Made by a program: the position numbers and the translations under genes
Notes under the pieces: model-generated
Told to the model about the DNA's origin: nothing
The model's database searches: none
The model's input: only the letters and a program-made list of their open reading frames with translations
Source of the DNA: Acidobacteriota bacterium
GTDB lineage: Bacteria > Acidobacteriota > Terriglobia > Terriglobales > Acidobacteriaceae
Reading direction: 5' to 3'
NCBI GenBank assembly: GCA_003225055.1
Contig: QIAU01000133.1
Coordinates: 1-64,000 of the forward strand
DNA length: 64,000 nt
In this document: positions 40,705 through 49,239 of the stretch, one piece after another
Numbering within the stretch: the first letter of the stretch is position 1
How the letters are laid out: the number at the start of each line of letters is the position of its first letter

Positions 40705-40930
40705 CCCCCAAGAAAGCCACATTCTTGGTGAAATTGATCATGTCGTTCATGCGCTGGTTGGGATCTTCCCTGCGCCAGAAGTCATGCATGAGGGGGGAAA
40801 CACCGGCTAGAAAGTCGATAATCGCCGCGGCGCCCAACTTGGGTTTAATATCCCGGAGAATACTGGTTCCACCCACCAACATGGCAACCCGGTGCCGGTC
40901 ACAGCCAAATAGTATTCGGCCCATCAAGGA
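40705..40930 (-). pseudogene. DoxX-family gene relic
   Basis: Translation gives MGRILFG, then LVGGTSILRDIKPKLGAAAI, then SPLMHDFWRREDPNQRMNDM and INFTKNVAFLGG, all recognisable DoxX segments. About 70 residues of the family's middle part are missing between the first two pieces, and both ends run into non-DoxX sequence. It reads as an internally deleted remnant of a small membrane protein gene. Confidence 0.6.
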
Positions 40931-41073
40931 GTCTTCATGGATGTCCTTGGGGAAATTGGCGTTCTTCGATTCGCCCAAGAAGGACAGCGTTGTCCTTTGT
41001 GAGGTCGGCCGTTGGGAAATGCATGCGTAACCTTTTGACGCAGTCATCAGTTTATATAGGTGAGCAGGGGATA

Positions 41074-41634
41074 ATGCCCGTCGGAAAGCCGGCAACGAGG
41101 GGGTCAAGGCAGGAGGCGCGGGAGCGTTTCCTACTCGAAGCTGCACAGAAGGATCCGTCGAGGTTCGCCGAGCTCTACGAGAACAACTTTGAGCGGGTGT
41201 ATGCATTTGTCGCGCGCAGGGTTCGCCAACGACAGGTCGCCGAAGACCTGACCGGCGAGGTTTTCCACAAGGCACTGACGAAACTGTCCGGGTTCGATTG
41301 GCGTGGCATCCCCTTCGCAGCCTGGCTGCTGCGCATCGCAGCCAATGTTGTTAACGACCATTGGAAACGAAGTGCAAGAGAAGAGTTGGTCGAGGATCCA
41401 CCCGAAGCAAGCCATCAGGTTACTCTGGAGGAAGTCGAACGACGGGCGCGGCTCTTTCGCCTGGTCGAAGGCCTCCCCTCGGACCAGCGTCGCGTGATTG
41501 GAATGCGGTTCGCCGAGGGAAAGACGATTCGCGAGATCGCGAGTGAACTCGGGCGCAGCGAGGGCGCGATCAAGCAGCTCCAGTTTCGCGGTCTGGAGAC
41601 GCTACGAACGCAGTTAGGTGAAAAACATGGCTAG
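41074..41634 (+). CDS. ECF-type RNA polymerase sigma factor
   Basis: 186 residues from ATG 41074, with AGGGG upstream. Region 2: FAELYENNFERVYAFVARRV, QVAEDLTGEVFHKALTKL and FAAWLLRIAANVVNDHWKR. Region 4: LPSDQRRVIGMRFAEGKTIR and EIASELGRSEGAIKQL. Full length and intact. Its last bases overlap the start of the next gene by 8 nt, so the two are translated together. No classical anti-sigma factor is next to it. Confidence 0.92.
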   Translation: MPVGKPATRGSRQEARERFLLEAAQKDPSRFAELYENNFERVYAFVARRVRQRQVAEDLTGEVFHKALTKLSGFDWRGIPFAAWLLRIAANVVNDHWKRSAREELVEDPPEASHQVTLEEVERRARLFRLVEGLPSDQRRVIGMRFAEGKTIREIASELGRSEGAIKQLQFRGLETLRTQLGEKHG

Positions 41635-42640
41635 GCAGAGTCTCATCGAACAACTGGATAAGGCGGTGCAGGCGATTCTCGACAAGCCTGACGCACAAGC
41701 ATCCAAGATGGATGCGCGACTGGCCGCCTTAGTGCGAGTCGCCGCCGAGTTGCGCGATTTGCCCCGCCAGGAATTCAAGGCGCATCTGAAAACTGAGCTG
41801 GAGAGGAGAGCAGGCATGAGAAATCAGAACCCTGTCGCTGAGCAAGATCAGAAAAAAGCAGCAGGAATCAGCCCGGTCCCAAGGGGCTATCACACCCTTA
41901 CACCTTACCTGGTCGTTCCGGATGCGCCGGCCCTGATCGACTTCATGAAAAAGACCTTTGGCGCCGAGCAGACTTTTCAGGCGATTGGCTCGGCCGGAGG
42001 AATTCACGCCGAAGTCCGCCTCGGCGATTCCATGCTGATGGTTGGCGGTGGTGGTCCCGGTCTTTCCTGGCGTGGAGAATCGATGGTCACGGGACTTCAC
42101 GTGTACGTGCCGGACACGGATGTGGTCTATCAACGTGCCCTGGAGGCAGGCGGAATCTCCATCGACAAGCCGGTAGACCACGACTACGGCGAGCGCGGCG
42201 CCACCGTAAAAGATCAGGCCGGCAATCATTGGTACCTCGCGACCGCCAAGGGGAAGAACTACATCCCCGAAGGCCTGCGGAACGTCAATATCTACCTGCA
42301 TCCCCGGAAAGCGGAGCCCCTCATTGACTTTCTGAAGCGCGCTTTTGGTGCGGAAGAAGTGGCAAAGCACGCATCACCGGACGGAGTCATTAATCATGCC
42401 GCGGTCAAAATTGGCGACTCCATCCTGGAGATGGGTGAAGCTCACGGACCATACCCGCCCATGCCGACTATGTTCTATCTGTACGTTCCGAATGTTAATG
42501 AGCTGTACCGCCGCGCGATCGAAGCCGGAGGAACCTCCATTAGTGAGCCGACGGATCATCCGTATGGCGATCGAAGCGGCGGCGTTCAAGACGCATTGGG
42601 CAATCAGTGGTACATCGCGACGCACATCAAAGACATTTAG
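41627..42640 (+). CDS. Double VOC (PhnB/glyoxalase-like) protein, sigma-coupled
   Basis: 337 residues. About 65 N-terminal helical residues (LIEQLDKAVQAILDKPDAQA ... LRDLPRQEFKAHLKTELERR) precede two tandem VOC modules. Module 1 (about 90-205) has YLVVPDAPALIDFMKKTFGA and VKDQAGNHWYLAT. Module 2 (about 218-335) has YLHPRKAEPLIDFLKRAFGA and VQDALGNQWYIAT. Metal residues typical of glyoxalase I are not obvious, as in the PhnB subgroup. ATG 41627 lies inside the end of the sigma factor gene. Confidence 0.85.
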   Translation: MARQSLIEQLDKAVQAILDKPDAQASKMDARLAALVRVAAELRDLPRQEFKAHLKTELERRAGMRNQNPVAEQDQKKAAGISPVPRGYHTLTPYLVVPDAPALIDFMKKTFGAEQTFQAIGSAGGIHAEVRLGDSMLMVGGGGPGLSWRGESMVTGLHVYVPDTDVVYQRALEAGGISIDKPVDHDYGERGATVKDQAGNHWYLATAKGKNYIPEGLRNVNIYLHPRKAEPLIDFLKRAFGAEEVAKHASPDGVINHAAVKIGDSILEMGEAHGPYPPMPTMFYLYVPNVNELYRRAIEAGGTSISEPTDHPYGDRSGGVQDALGNQWYIATHIKDI

Positions 42641-42651
42641 ACGGCGACAAG

Positions 42652-42683
42652 CAGTCAGGAGTCAGGCTCCTGACTCCTGACTG
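42652..42683. terminator. 15-bp perfect hairpin between convergent genes
   Basis: CAGTCAGGAGTCAGG, loop CT, CCTGACTCCTGACTG. It sits between the stop of the VOC gene (plus) and the stop of the deacetylase gene (minus), as a two-way terminator would. No T-run on either side. Confidence 0.5.
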
Positions 42684-42696
42684 CCGACTACTAATT

Positions 42697-43677
42697 TCAG
42701 GCTGCCTCCTGCGAGCCCGGAGAAAGTTCTTCTTCACGCGGCGTGATGGCGCTGGCGAGAGCGAAACGTGCGATGTCGTCCTTGCGCATGAAAACCACGC
42801 CCCGACGCCTTTGCGCGTAGATGATGAACTCTTCCAGGACCTTGGCATGCGCGGGCCGGCCGGCAATACCATCGTGGGCGCTGATCGACATCATGCGCCG
42901 TCGGGTCTCCGCCTCCGTATAAAGCATCTCGAATTCGTTTCTAAGTTCGCTGGCGTATTGCTCACTGGTGAATGAGTGGCTTTGACAGGCGACAGGGTCG
43001 TTCATGGGGAATGTATAGGGCACTACTACGAGGGGCTTGCCCCGCACGGACACAAGGAACGGTTCATCGCGGCTCACGTCATCCACGTGGTAAAGAAACC
43101 CAAGCTCCTGCAGGATCTGCAACGTGCGCGAGGAAGGGTAGAGCCCTAAGGTCTGGAAGCCAATCGGACGTGTGCCAGTGACCCGCCTGATACTTTCGAC
43201 GTTCTCCGCATAACAAGCGCGTTCTTTTTCCGGCCTAATGGACGGCTCGGTCACGCCGATCTGGCCTTGACCCGCCGCCTCGTGGCCGCGCTCCGCGATT
43301 TCTCGAGCCAGTTCCGGATGGCGCTCCACGGCTGCGGTTTCCATGTGCGAGGTCACACGCACGCGTCTTCTCTGAAAGATTTCGAGCAAGCGGGGAATGC
43401 CTTCCTTAAGCCGGTATTCGTACAGCTTCTCGGTAGACAAGTCGGAATCCCTGGGGCCGCTGTGTGAAAAAGCGTTGGCGGCGCGCGGCCCGGCTGCTCC
43501 GCTGGCTTCGAACTGCAGCGAAATCGAAATCACCAGCTTCGCTGCCTCGGGCCAGAACTCGCGCGGGGCGCGCGCTCCCGCCCACTTTCGGGCTCCCGGC
43601 AGAGCCTTACTCAGCCGTCGGAAATATCTTGCTGGTCCAAGAGCCGGAGGTTGATTTTCGAAGGGTCGATGGGTCAT
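42697..43677 (-). CDS. Polysaccharide deacetylase/allantoinase-fold protein
   Basis: 326 residues from ATG 43677 (GGAG nine bases upstream; a TTG at 43701 is possible). It has the NodB-like barrel of the PuuE type: LVISISLQFEASG, EYRLKEGIPRLLEIFQRRRV, RVTSHMETAAVERHPELARE and IAERGHEAAGQGQIGVTEPS. Relatives read HEAAAHG where this one reads HEAAGQG, so a metal-binding His is replaced by Gln. Activity is therefore doubtful. Confidence 0.8.
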   Translation of the reverse strand: MTHRPFENQPPALGPARYFRRLSKALPGARKWAGARAPREFWPEAAKLVISISLQFEASGAAGPRAANAFSHSGPRDSDLSTEKLYEYRLKEGIPRLLEIFQRRRVRVTSHMETAAVERHPELAREIAERGHEAAGQGQIGVTEPSIRPEKERACYAENVESIRRVTGTRPIGFQTLGLYPSSRTLQILQELGFLYHVDDVSRDEPFLVSVRGKPLVVVPYTFPMNDPVACQSHSFTSEQYASELRNEFEMLYTEAETRRRMMSISAHDGIAGRPAHAKVLEEFIIYAQRRRGVVFMRKDDIARFALASAITPREEELSPGSQEAA

Positions 43678-44048
43678 TCGAAAGGGCTCCGTGGCGCGCA
43701 AGTATTTGTTTTTTCAACCTCATGGCCAGAATCTTCATCGTGCCCGAGCTCTCGCTCCTGGCAAGTATTCTGAGATGCACTTTCCTGGGCGCGCGGCTGT
43801 TTTCGGATTGCTTCAGTTACTCGGCTTTAGCATACCTTCGTACATCGACCTAATAGTTAATGAGCATTTAGCTTCAGCTTGCCGTGGTCAGCGAATTTTG
43901 CACAATTCCACGCCGCTTACGCCCCCGGGGGGACGCCTTTGATGCTTTCGTCCGCTAGCCACCAGAAAGCGAATATGAAAATCGACCCGGCGCTTTTGCG
44001 CAGCAACTGCATCCGCTCTCGGAGCGCCTGCGGCGCCTGGAACGCAAA

Positions 44049-44372
44049 TTGATATCTCCTGCGACAAAGCCGGCCGGTGGCCACCTGGACGGCCAGCTCG
44101 TGTCGATGGATGAATTCAACGCAGTGCGGGACCAGGCTCGGCACTCGGCAGGGGCGCTGTTGCAGGCATCGGGTGGCTACTCCGGCCATAGGGTTGAGGA
44201 AACTCTGCAGAATTTCCGGATGCAGCGCGCCGTCGGACTCCTGCAGGTCCTGCGCCATGAGGTGGAGTCGCCAACCAGTCCGCCGTCCGCAGCCTCCCCT
44301 GGTTTTCTCGAGGAAGTACAAGTCGTTGCCGAATTAGCCCTGCGCCGGCATAGTGACTCCCGGGATAAGTGA
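44049..44372 (+). CDS. Hypothetical protein, start uncertain
   Basis: 107 residues from TTG 44049. The frame is open back to 43959 with convincing coiled-coil sequence (FAQQLHPLSERLRRLERKL) but no ATG, GTG or TTG before 44049, so the gene may be 5'-damaged. Later parts: MDEFNAVRDQARHSAGALLQ, LQNFRMQRAVGLLQVLRHEV and ELALRRHSDSRDK. Base use looks coding. No family recognised. From about 43700 to 43958 no gene is seen. Confidence 0.4.
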   Translation: MISPATKPAGGHLDGQLVSMDEFNAVRDQARHSAGALLQASGGYSGHRVEETLQNFRMQRAVGLLQVLRHEVESPTSPPSAASPGFLEEVQVVAELALRRHSDSRDK

Positions 44373-44456
44373 GCTTCGTGCCTGGACATCCACTAGCCTA
44401 GCCTAGACTAAGACTAGGACCGCGGGTTGTAAACTAGCCGCGATTTCCTGAGCAAG

Positions 44457-44828
44457 ATGATGAAGCGAGCCTCTACTCTGAGCGGCATTGTTCGGCAGCT
44501 GTGTCCTCGTTGTCGCGTGGGGCGAATTTTCCGGCACTCAATCTTCCGCGGTTTCCCAAAAATGTTCGAGCGCTGCCCGGTCTGCGATCTCAAGTTCGAA
44601 CGTGAAGAGGGTTACTTTCTCGGAGCCATGTACATCAGCTACGGGCTGGCGCTGGTAACGATTATCCTGCTCGTGGCGCTATTGCGATTCTTCACTAACT
44701 GGTCGATCGTCAAAGATCTTGTGTGGGCCATCGTCTTGTTCCTGCCGCTAGCCCCAACACTCACACTGCTGGCGCGTGTGTTGTGGATCTATCTGGATCA
44801 AGCGATTGATCCCCAAGAGCTTCAGTAA
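44457..44828 (+). CDS. DUF983 family membrane protein
   Basis: 123 residues. A four-Cys head, LCPRCRVGRIFRHSIF and FERCPVCDLKFEREEGYFLG, is followed by two membrane segments (ISYGLALVTIILLVALLRFF and VWAIVLFLPLAPTLTLLAR). This is the DUF983 layout: zinc-ribbon-like head plus transmembrane hairpin. Function is unknown; some relatives sit near oxidase genes, which is not the case here. Confidence 0.85.
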   Translation: MMKRASTLSGIVRQLCPRCRVGRIFRHSIFRGFPKMFERCPVCDLKFEREEGYFLGAMYISYGLALVTIILLVALLRFFTNWSIVKDLVWAIVLFLPLAPTLTLLARVLWIYLDQAIDPQELQ

Positions 44829-44924
44829 CGCGCAACGTCTCTGCCGATTTCGCGCCCCCAAATTTAATGCGATGTTCCGCGCAGGAGAACCAAATCCAGC
44901 TCAGCTGACATCTAACCAACGGTG

Positions 44925-45998
44925 ATGTGGGGTCATCAGTCGGAATTCAGTCCACAAAAATTATTTGCAGCCTGGGGCAGAATCCTTAGCGGAAGACTGC
45001 CCATGCTGTCTATCGAGATCACGCGGGAGTGTCCGCTGCGTTGCCCGGGGTGCTATGCCTACGGCGATATGCACCTGGGCGGCCAGACCACGCTGCGCCA
45101 GCTCAGCGACTTGCGCGGACCGGCGCTAGTGGATGGCGTGCTCGAGCTCGTTCGCAAACATCGTCCACTGCAAGTCTCGCTGGTCGGCGGAGAGCCTTTG
45201 GTACGTCACCGCGAGTTGAACCAGATTCTGCCGGCCCTTAGTCAAATGGGTGTGTTCACCATGGTAGTGACCAGTGCGGTCATTCTCATTCCGAAAGAAT
45301 GGATGGAAATCCCACGGCTGATCGTGGCGGTTTCGGTAGACGGTTTGCCGGAACATCACGACGAGCGGCGCAAGCCCGCCACCTATGAACGCATTCTGAA
45401 GAACATCGCCGACCGCCGCGTAAACATTCACTGGACCGTTACCCGGCCCATGCTGGCGCGCGCCGGATACATCGCGGAGTACGTGTCGTTTTGGAATGAC
45501 CGGCCCGCGGTGGACCGCATTTGGGTGAGCCTGTACAGCCCGCAGGTTGAGGAATGCAGCGCAGAAATGCTTACCCCGCAAGATCGTCGTCACTTGATCG
45601 ATGAGTTGTTGCCCTTGCGAACTCGCTTTCCCAAGTTAGTGGTGAACGACGGAATTGCCCGGGCCCTGGAAAATCCACCTCAGAATCCGAATGTCTGCTT
45701 GTTTTCGAAAATGTCAGTGAACTATTCCGCCGACTTGCACACCCGCGTGGAGCCCTGTGTCTTCGGGGGCACTCCCGATTGTAGCCAGTGCGGGTGCGCG
45801 ATCAGCAGCGGATTGCACTGGCTAAAGTCTATTTCTGTGGCGGGCCCGTTGAAGGTCGATCACCTGGTACGAAGTTCCATCGCAATAGGCTCGGTCGTGA
45901 ACCGCCTGCACGCGAAGGCGCCACCGCCTTCGCGTTGGGATCGCGGCTCGCAGGCTCAGGAGCAAGAAGCGGCTCTGGTCGAAATCAGTGGTGATTGA
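44925..45998 (+). CDS. Radical SAM protein
   Basis: 357 residues. The cluster motif is CPLRCPGC (C-x3-C-x2-C) near residue 37, followed by SLVGGEPLVRHRELNQ (SAM-binding GGEP) and a Ser-Val-Asp strand VAVSVDGLPEHHDERR. A C-terminal Cys group, CVFGGTPDCSQCGC, suggests an auxiliary SPASM-like cluster. An in-frame GTG lies one codon upstream. Related enzymes modify peptides or lipids (HpnH-type). No precursor peptide or hopanoid gene is next to it, so the substrate is open. It is separated by about 240 bases from the next small gene. Confidence 0.87.
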   Translation: MWGHQSEFSPQKLFAAWGRILSGRLPMLSIEITRECPLRCPGCYAYGDMHLGGQTTLRQLSDLRGPALVDGVLELVRKHRPLQVSLVGGEPLVRHRELNQILPALSQMGVFTMVVTSAVILIPKEWMEIPRLIVAVSVDGLPEHHDERRKPATYERILKNIADRRVNIHWTVTRPMLARAGYIAEYVSFWNDRPAVDRIWVSLYSPQVEECSAEMLTPQDRRHLIDELLPLRTRFPKLVVNDGIARALENPPQNPNVCLFSKMSVNYSADLHTRVEPCVFGGTPDCSQCGCAISSGLHWLKSISVAGPLKVDHLVRSSIAIGSVVNRLHAKAPPPSRWDRGSQAQEQEAALVEISGD

Positions 45999-46240
45999 GT
46001 TCGGGGTTGTATCTGCAAGTCGCCTACCTGCCATGCTCAATAAATCTACAGTGCGCGCGGTAGGAATTTCTTGCCTCTGCGGTTGAAGACTCTTCAGCGG
46101 CCTGAACCTCATTCTCTGCTAAGCCTCTATCTTTCAACGGCCAGCGTGGTTGGCACCGCAGCTGCAAATATTCCATCGACCGATCCGAGACCGGGACGAG
46201 AGAAGGGCGACGATATTTTTCGTGGTCAGAGCAGGTCAGC

Positions 46241-46423
46241 ATGGATGATACGAAGTGGCGGAATCTTTGCGCACAGATCATGGATGAGAACAGTCCGGAT
46301 AAGTTGTGGGACCTGGTAGATCAGTTGAATAGGACCCTGGACGACAGGGAAAAGGCATTGCGGGGAAAGGAACTGAGCCGGGTTGTGAGCAGCCATGCCC
46401 CAGAGGATTCAACTTATACTTAA
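46241..46423 (+). CDS. Small acidic helical protein
   Basis: 60 residues, ATG 46241 with AGGT upstream. MDDTKWRNLCAQIMDENSPD and KLWDLVDQLNRTLDDREKAL form an amphipathic helix pair. I recall similar short proteins in Acidobacteriota. No function known. It ends 57 bases before tyrA on the same strand. Confidence 0.65.
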   Translation: MDDTKWRNLCAQIMDENSPDKLWDLVDQLNRTLDDREKALRGKELSRVVSSHAPEDSTYT

Positions 46424-46479
46424 CTTAGAATCCTGTCAGGTTGCAAAACGCGTGTGCTCAACGTACTTTGTTGGTTCAC

Positions 46480-47331
46480 GTGCCCATCCGCCAAATTACG
46501 ATCGTCGGTACCGGCCTCATTGGCGGGTCTCTGGGATTGGCACTGAAGGCACGCGGATTTCGTGGAAAAATCGTGGGTTGCGATCGGTTGCCGATCCTGG
46601 AACGGGCTCAAAAGAAAGCCGCCATTGATCACGGCCAAACCAATCCCAACGATGCTGTGCGCGGCAGCCAAGTAGTGGTTCTGGCCACTCCGGTGGGCGC
46701 AATCATTGATCTGATCGACTCGCTGGGCCGGTCTCTCTCGCCCAGAACTCTCCTCACCGATGTAGGTAGTACAAAGACGGAAGTCGTCTCGCGTGCGCGT
46801 ACTGTCTTCGGCAAAACCGTCCCCAAGCGCTTTCTCGCTGGTCATCCGATGGCGGGCAGAGAGCAATGCGGCGTGGAGTTCGCGGACGCGCATCTTTTCC
46901 AAGGTGCAGCCTGGCTGATCACGCCTGTGCCGGGGCAGAATGTAGATGACGGGCTTTGCGGCGACTTTCTGGAGTGGGTGGACAAGATCGGCGCCAAGAT
47001 CGCCACGCTGGAACCGCAAAAGCATGATCGCCTGTGCGCCTGGATCAGCCATCTGCCGCAGATGGTCTCGACTGCTCTCGCTGCCTCTCTGGTAGATGAG
47101 TTCGGAGAAGACGCTCCTCTGCTTCCTGCCGGAGGGCGTGCTCTAAGAGAAATGACACGTATCTCGGCGAGTCCCTATTTGATGTGGCGCGACATCGCCC
47201 TCACCAACAAGAACAACATTCAGGAAGCGCTCCTCAAGCTGGAACAGCGACTGGCGCACATTCGTGAGAATCTCGATACGCGGCGGTTGGCGGAAGAGTT
47301 CGAACGCGCCCATCACCTGAAGAAATCATAG
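46480..47331 (+). CDS. tyrA: Prephenate dehydrogenase
   Basis: NAD-dependent oxidative decarboxylation of prephenate (or arogenate), tyrosine pathway. 283 residues from GTG 46480, which puts the Rossmann motif ITIVGTGLIGGSLGLAL right after the start; a TTG at 46441 is in frame and cannot be excluded. Seen: LLTDVGSTKTEVV, LAGHPMAGREQCGVEFA with the substrate His, and HDRLCAWISHLPQMVSTALA. No chorismate mutase or ACT domain is fused. Confidence 0.93.
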   Translation: MPIRQITIVGTGLIGGSLGLALKARGFRGKIVGCDRLPILERAQKKAAIDHGQTNPNDAVRGSQVVVLATPVGAIIDLIDSLGRSLSPRTLLTDVGSTKTEVVSRARTVFGKTVPKRFLAGHPMAGREQCGVEFADAHLFQGAAWLITPVPGQNVDDGLCGDFLEWVDKIGAKIATLEPQKHDRLCAWISHLPQMVSTALAASLVDEFGEDAPLLPAGGRALREMTRISASPYLMWRDIALTNKNNIQEALLKLEQRLAHIRENLDTRRLAEEFERAHHLKKS

Positions 47332-47395
47332 CCTCGATTGCGGTAGAATCCACCGTTCGGAATTCGACGGCGAAGCTTTCCGTAAGAGGCTGGTC

Positions 47396-48097
47396 ATGAA
47401 CAAAGTCGTGCGCAATGCGGACGAGGCAGTCCACGACATCCCGGATGGCGCCAGCATCATGGTGGGCGGCTTCGGGCTGTGCGGAAATCCCGAGAACCTT
47501 ATTCGGGCTTTGGTGAAAAAGGGCGTCAAGAACCTTACGACCATAAGCAACAATGCGGGGGTGGATGGATTCGGCATCGGGTTGTTGCTCTCCAATGGCC
47601 AGATCCGGAAGCACATTGGCACGTACGTTGGCGAGAACAAGCTCCTCGAGGAAATGGTTCTCCAAGGCCAGATGGAGCTGCAGCTAGTTCCCCAAGGCAC
47701 TTTCTCGGAACGCATCCGCGCGGGAGGCGCCGGCATCCCAGCATTTTTCACACCGACGGGTGTGGGTACTGTAGTGGCCGAAAACAAAGAGACCCGCGAG
47801 TTCGATGGCCGGCTTTATCTGATGGAACACGCGCTGAAGGCGGATTTTGCCCTTATTAAGGCGTGGAAGGGCGACAAGTCGGGCAATCTCGTTTACCGCA
47901 AGACGGCGCGCAACTTCAACCCCATGATGGCGACCGCGGCCAAGGTGACGATTGCCGAGGTAGAACACCTCGTCGAACCCGGCCAGCTCGATCCCGACCT
48001 GGTGCATACGCCCAGCGTCTTCGTGAAGCGCATCTTTCAGGGCGAGTTGTATGAGAAGCGGATCGAGAAGCGCACAGTGAGGAGAGCGAGTACCTAG
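47396..48097 (+). CDS. scoA: 3-oxoacid CoA-transferase subunit A
   Basis: Alpha subunit of succinyl-CoA:3-ketoacid CoA-transferase; swaps CoA between succinyl-CoA and acetoacetate. 233 residues. Seen: [23 protein letters not shown]-like [35 protein letters not shown] and [20 protein letters not shown]. The B subunit follows on the same strand after 64 bases. The CoA-transferase type 1 family includes atoAD and pcaIJ, so the acid substrate is inferred. Confidence 0.93.
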   Translation: MNKVVRNADEAVHDIPDGASIMVGGFGLCGNPENLIRALVKKGVKNLTTISNNAGVDGFGIGLLLSNGQIRKHIGTYVGENKLLEEMVLQGQMELQLVPQGTFSERIRAGGAGIPAFFTPTGVGTVVAENKETREFDGRLYLMEHALKADFALIKAWKGDKSGNLVYRKTARNFNPMMATAAKVTIAEVEHLVEPGQLDPDLVHTPSVFVKRIFQGELYEKRIEKRTVRRAST

Positions 48098-48161
48098 CTT
48101 TGACCTAGTACCCAGCGTCCGCGGCCAACGACTAACGACCAACGACGAGAAGAACACTGCT

Positions 48162-48845
48162 ATGGCCACAATATCCAAAGTTGGGAAAGACGTGGAAAAA
48201 CGGGAGCGGATCGTCAAGCGCATCGCGCGCGAGTTGCGGGATGGCTTCTACGTCAACCTGGGGATTGGGATGCCGACTCTGGTGGCGAATCACGTGCCGC
48301 CGGGCATGGATGTCATCCTGCAGAGCGAAAACGGCATGTTGGGAATTGGTCCGTATCCGATTGAAGGCCGCGAGGACGCCGACCTTATTAACGCCGGCAA
48401 AGAAACAGTCACGGAACTGCCGGGCACGGCGTATTTCTCCAGCGCCGATTCGTTCGCGATGATTCGGGGAGGGCACATTGACCTGAGCGTTCTGGGCGCG
48501 ATGGAAGTGGATGAGGAAGGGAACATGGCAAATTGGATGATTCCCGGCAAGATGGTGAAGGGCATGGGTGGCGCGATGGACCTGGTGGCCGGCGCGCGCC
48601 GCGTCATCATCGCCATGGAGCACACCACGCGCGCGGGCCAGCCCAAAATCCTGAACAAGTGCATATTGCCGCTGACCGGTCTAAAGGTCGTGGACACGAT
48701 CGTAACCGAGATGGCTTACATCCGAGTGTCACCTACGGGCTTGGTGCTGCAAGAAATAGCGCCGGGCCTTACTGCCGATGACGTGCAACATGCTACCGAA
48801 CCCACGCTGATCATTAGTCCCAACTTGAAGACGATGGGAGAGTGA
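48162..48845 (+). CDS. scoB: 3-oxoacid CoA-transferase subunit B
   Basis: Beta subunit, carrying the catalytic Glu in [14 protein letters not shown] (residues near 50). 227 residues; [13 protein letters not shown] near the start and [15 protein letters not shown] in the middle. Full length. It pairs with scoA just upstream. The spacer between them is built of repeats of CAACGAC/TAACGAC words. Confidence 0.94.
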   Translation: MATISKVGKDVEKRERIVKRIARELRDGFYVNLGIGMPTLVANHVPPGMDVILQSENGMLGIGPYPIEGREDADLINAGKETVTELPGTAYFSSADSFAMIRGGHIDLSVLGAMEVDEEGNMANWMIPGKMVKGMGGAMDLVAGARRVIIAMEHTTRAGQPKILNKCILPLTGLKVVDTIVTEMAYIRVSPTGLVLQEIAPGLTADDVQHATEPTLIISPNLKTMGE

Positions 48846-48873
48846 AAAAGGTCGTCGGTCGTTGGCCCAAAAA

Positions 48874-48940
48874 TTGTCGTTCTGAGTGAACAATCCATGT
48901 CATTTCGTCAGGGATCCTTTCCTTCGCTCAGGATGACGAA
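48874..48940. repeat. Intergenic palindromic repeat (GCGAAG/CTTCGC family), copy 1
   Basis: TTGTCGTTCTGAGTGAAC at the left and GATCCTTTCCTTCGCTCAGGATGACG at the right are imperfect mirror ends. The same end pair is seen at 50334-50418 and, more diverged, at 63067-63183. Confidence 0.75.
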
Positions 48941-48969
48941 TCTCAACTACCCACCTGCCCACTTTTTTC

Positions 48970-49170
48970 TCACAGTCTGAACGGCGCCGACAGCAGCCGT
49001 GCTGGGAGCATAACCGCCGCCCAGACCAGTGCCAGAACGCCATGCACGGCGATTCCCAGAATCCGGAACGGCAAGAGCATTAGCCAGATAAACGGATAAA
49101 GCACGAGCGCCAGCAGGGCCACCGGCCAGCACAGCACAAACAGAAGGCACCAGAGCAGGAATGTGAGCAT
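48970..49170 (-). CDS. Small two-helix membrane protein
   Basis: 66 residues, AGGAGGT before ATG 49170. Almost wholly hydrophobic: MLTFLLWCLLFVLCWPVALL, ALVLYPFIWLMLLPFRILGI and VHGVLALVWAAVMLPARLL. It looks like a two- or three-pass inner-membrane protein. No family function known to me. Confidence 0.7.
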   Translation of the reverse strand: MLTFLLWCLLFVLCWPVALLALVLYPFIWLMLLPFRILGIAVHGVLALVWAAVMLPARLLSAPFRL

Positions 49171-49239
49171 GAGCGGACCTCCTGAGCTTCCGCTCTAGAT
49201 TACGCGCGCTGGCCTCAAGAAGTTCCTCAAGCCTAGAAC

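Noticed and set aside
40550-41275. Full 241-residue minus-strand frame around the DoxX relic
   Set aside because: Only the central part resembles a known family; both ends are low-quality and overlap the ECF sigma gene. Kept only as a relic.
43917-44321. 134-residue minus-strand frame opposite 44049-44372
   Set aside because: The plus-strand reading has better codon use and coiled-coil pattern; this one looks antisense.
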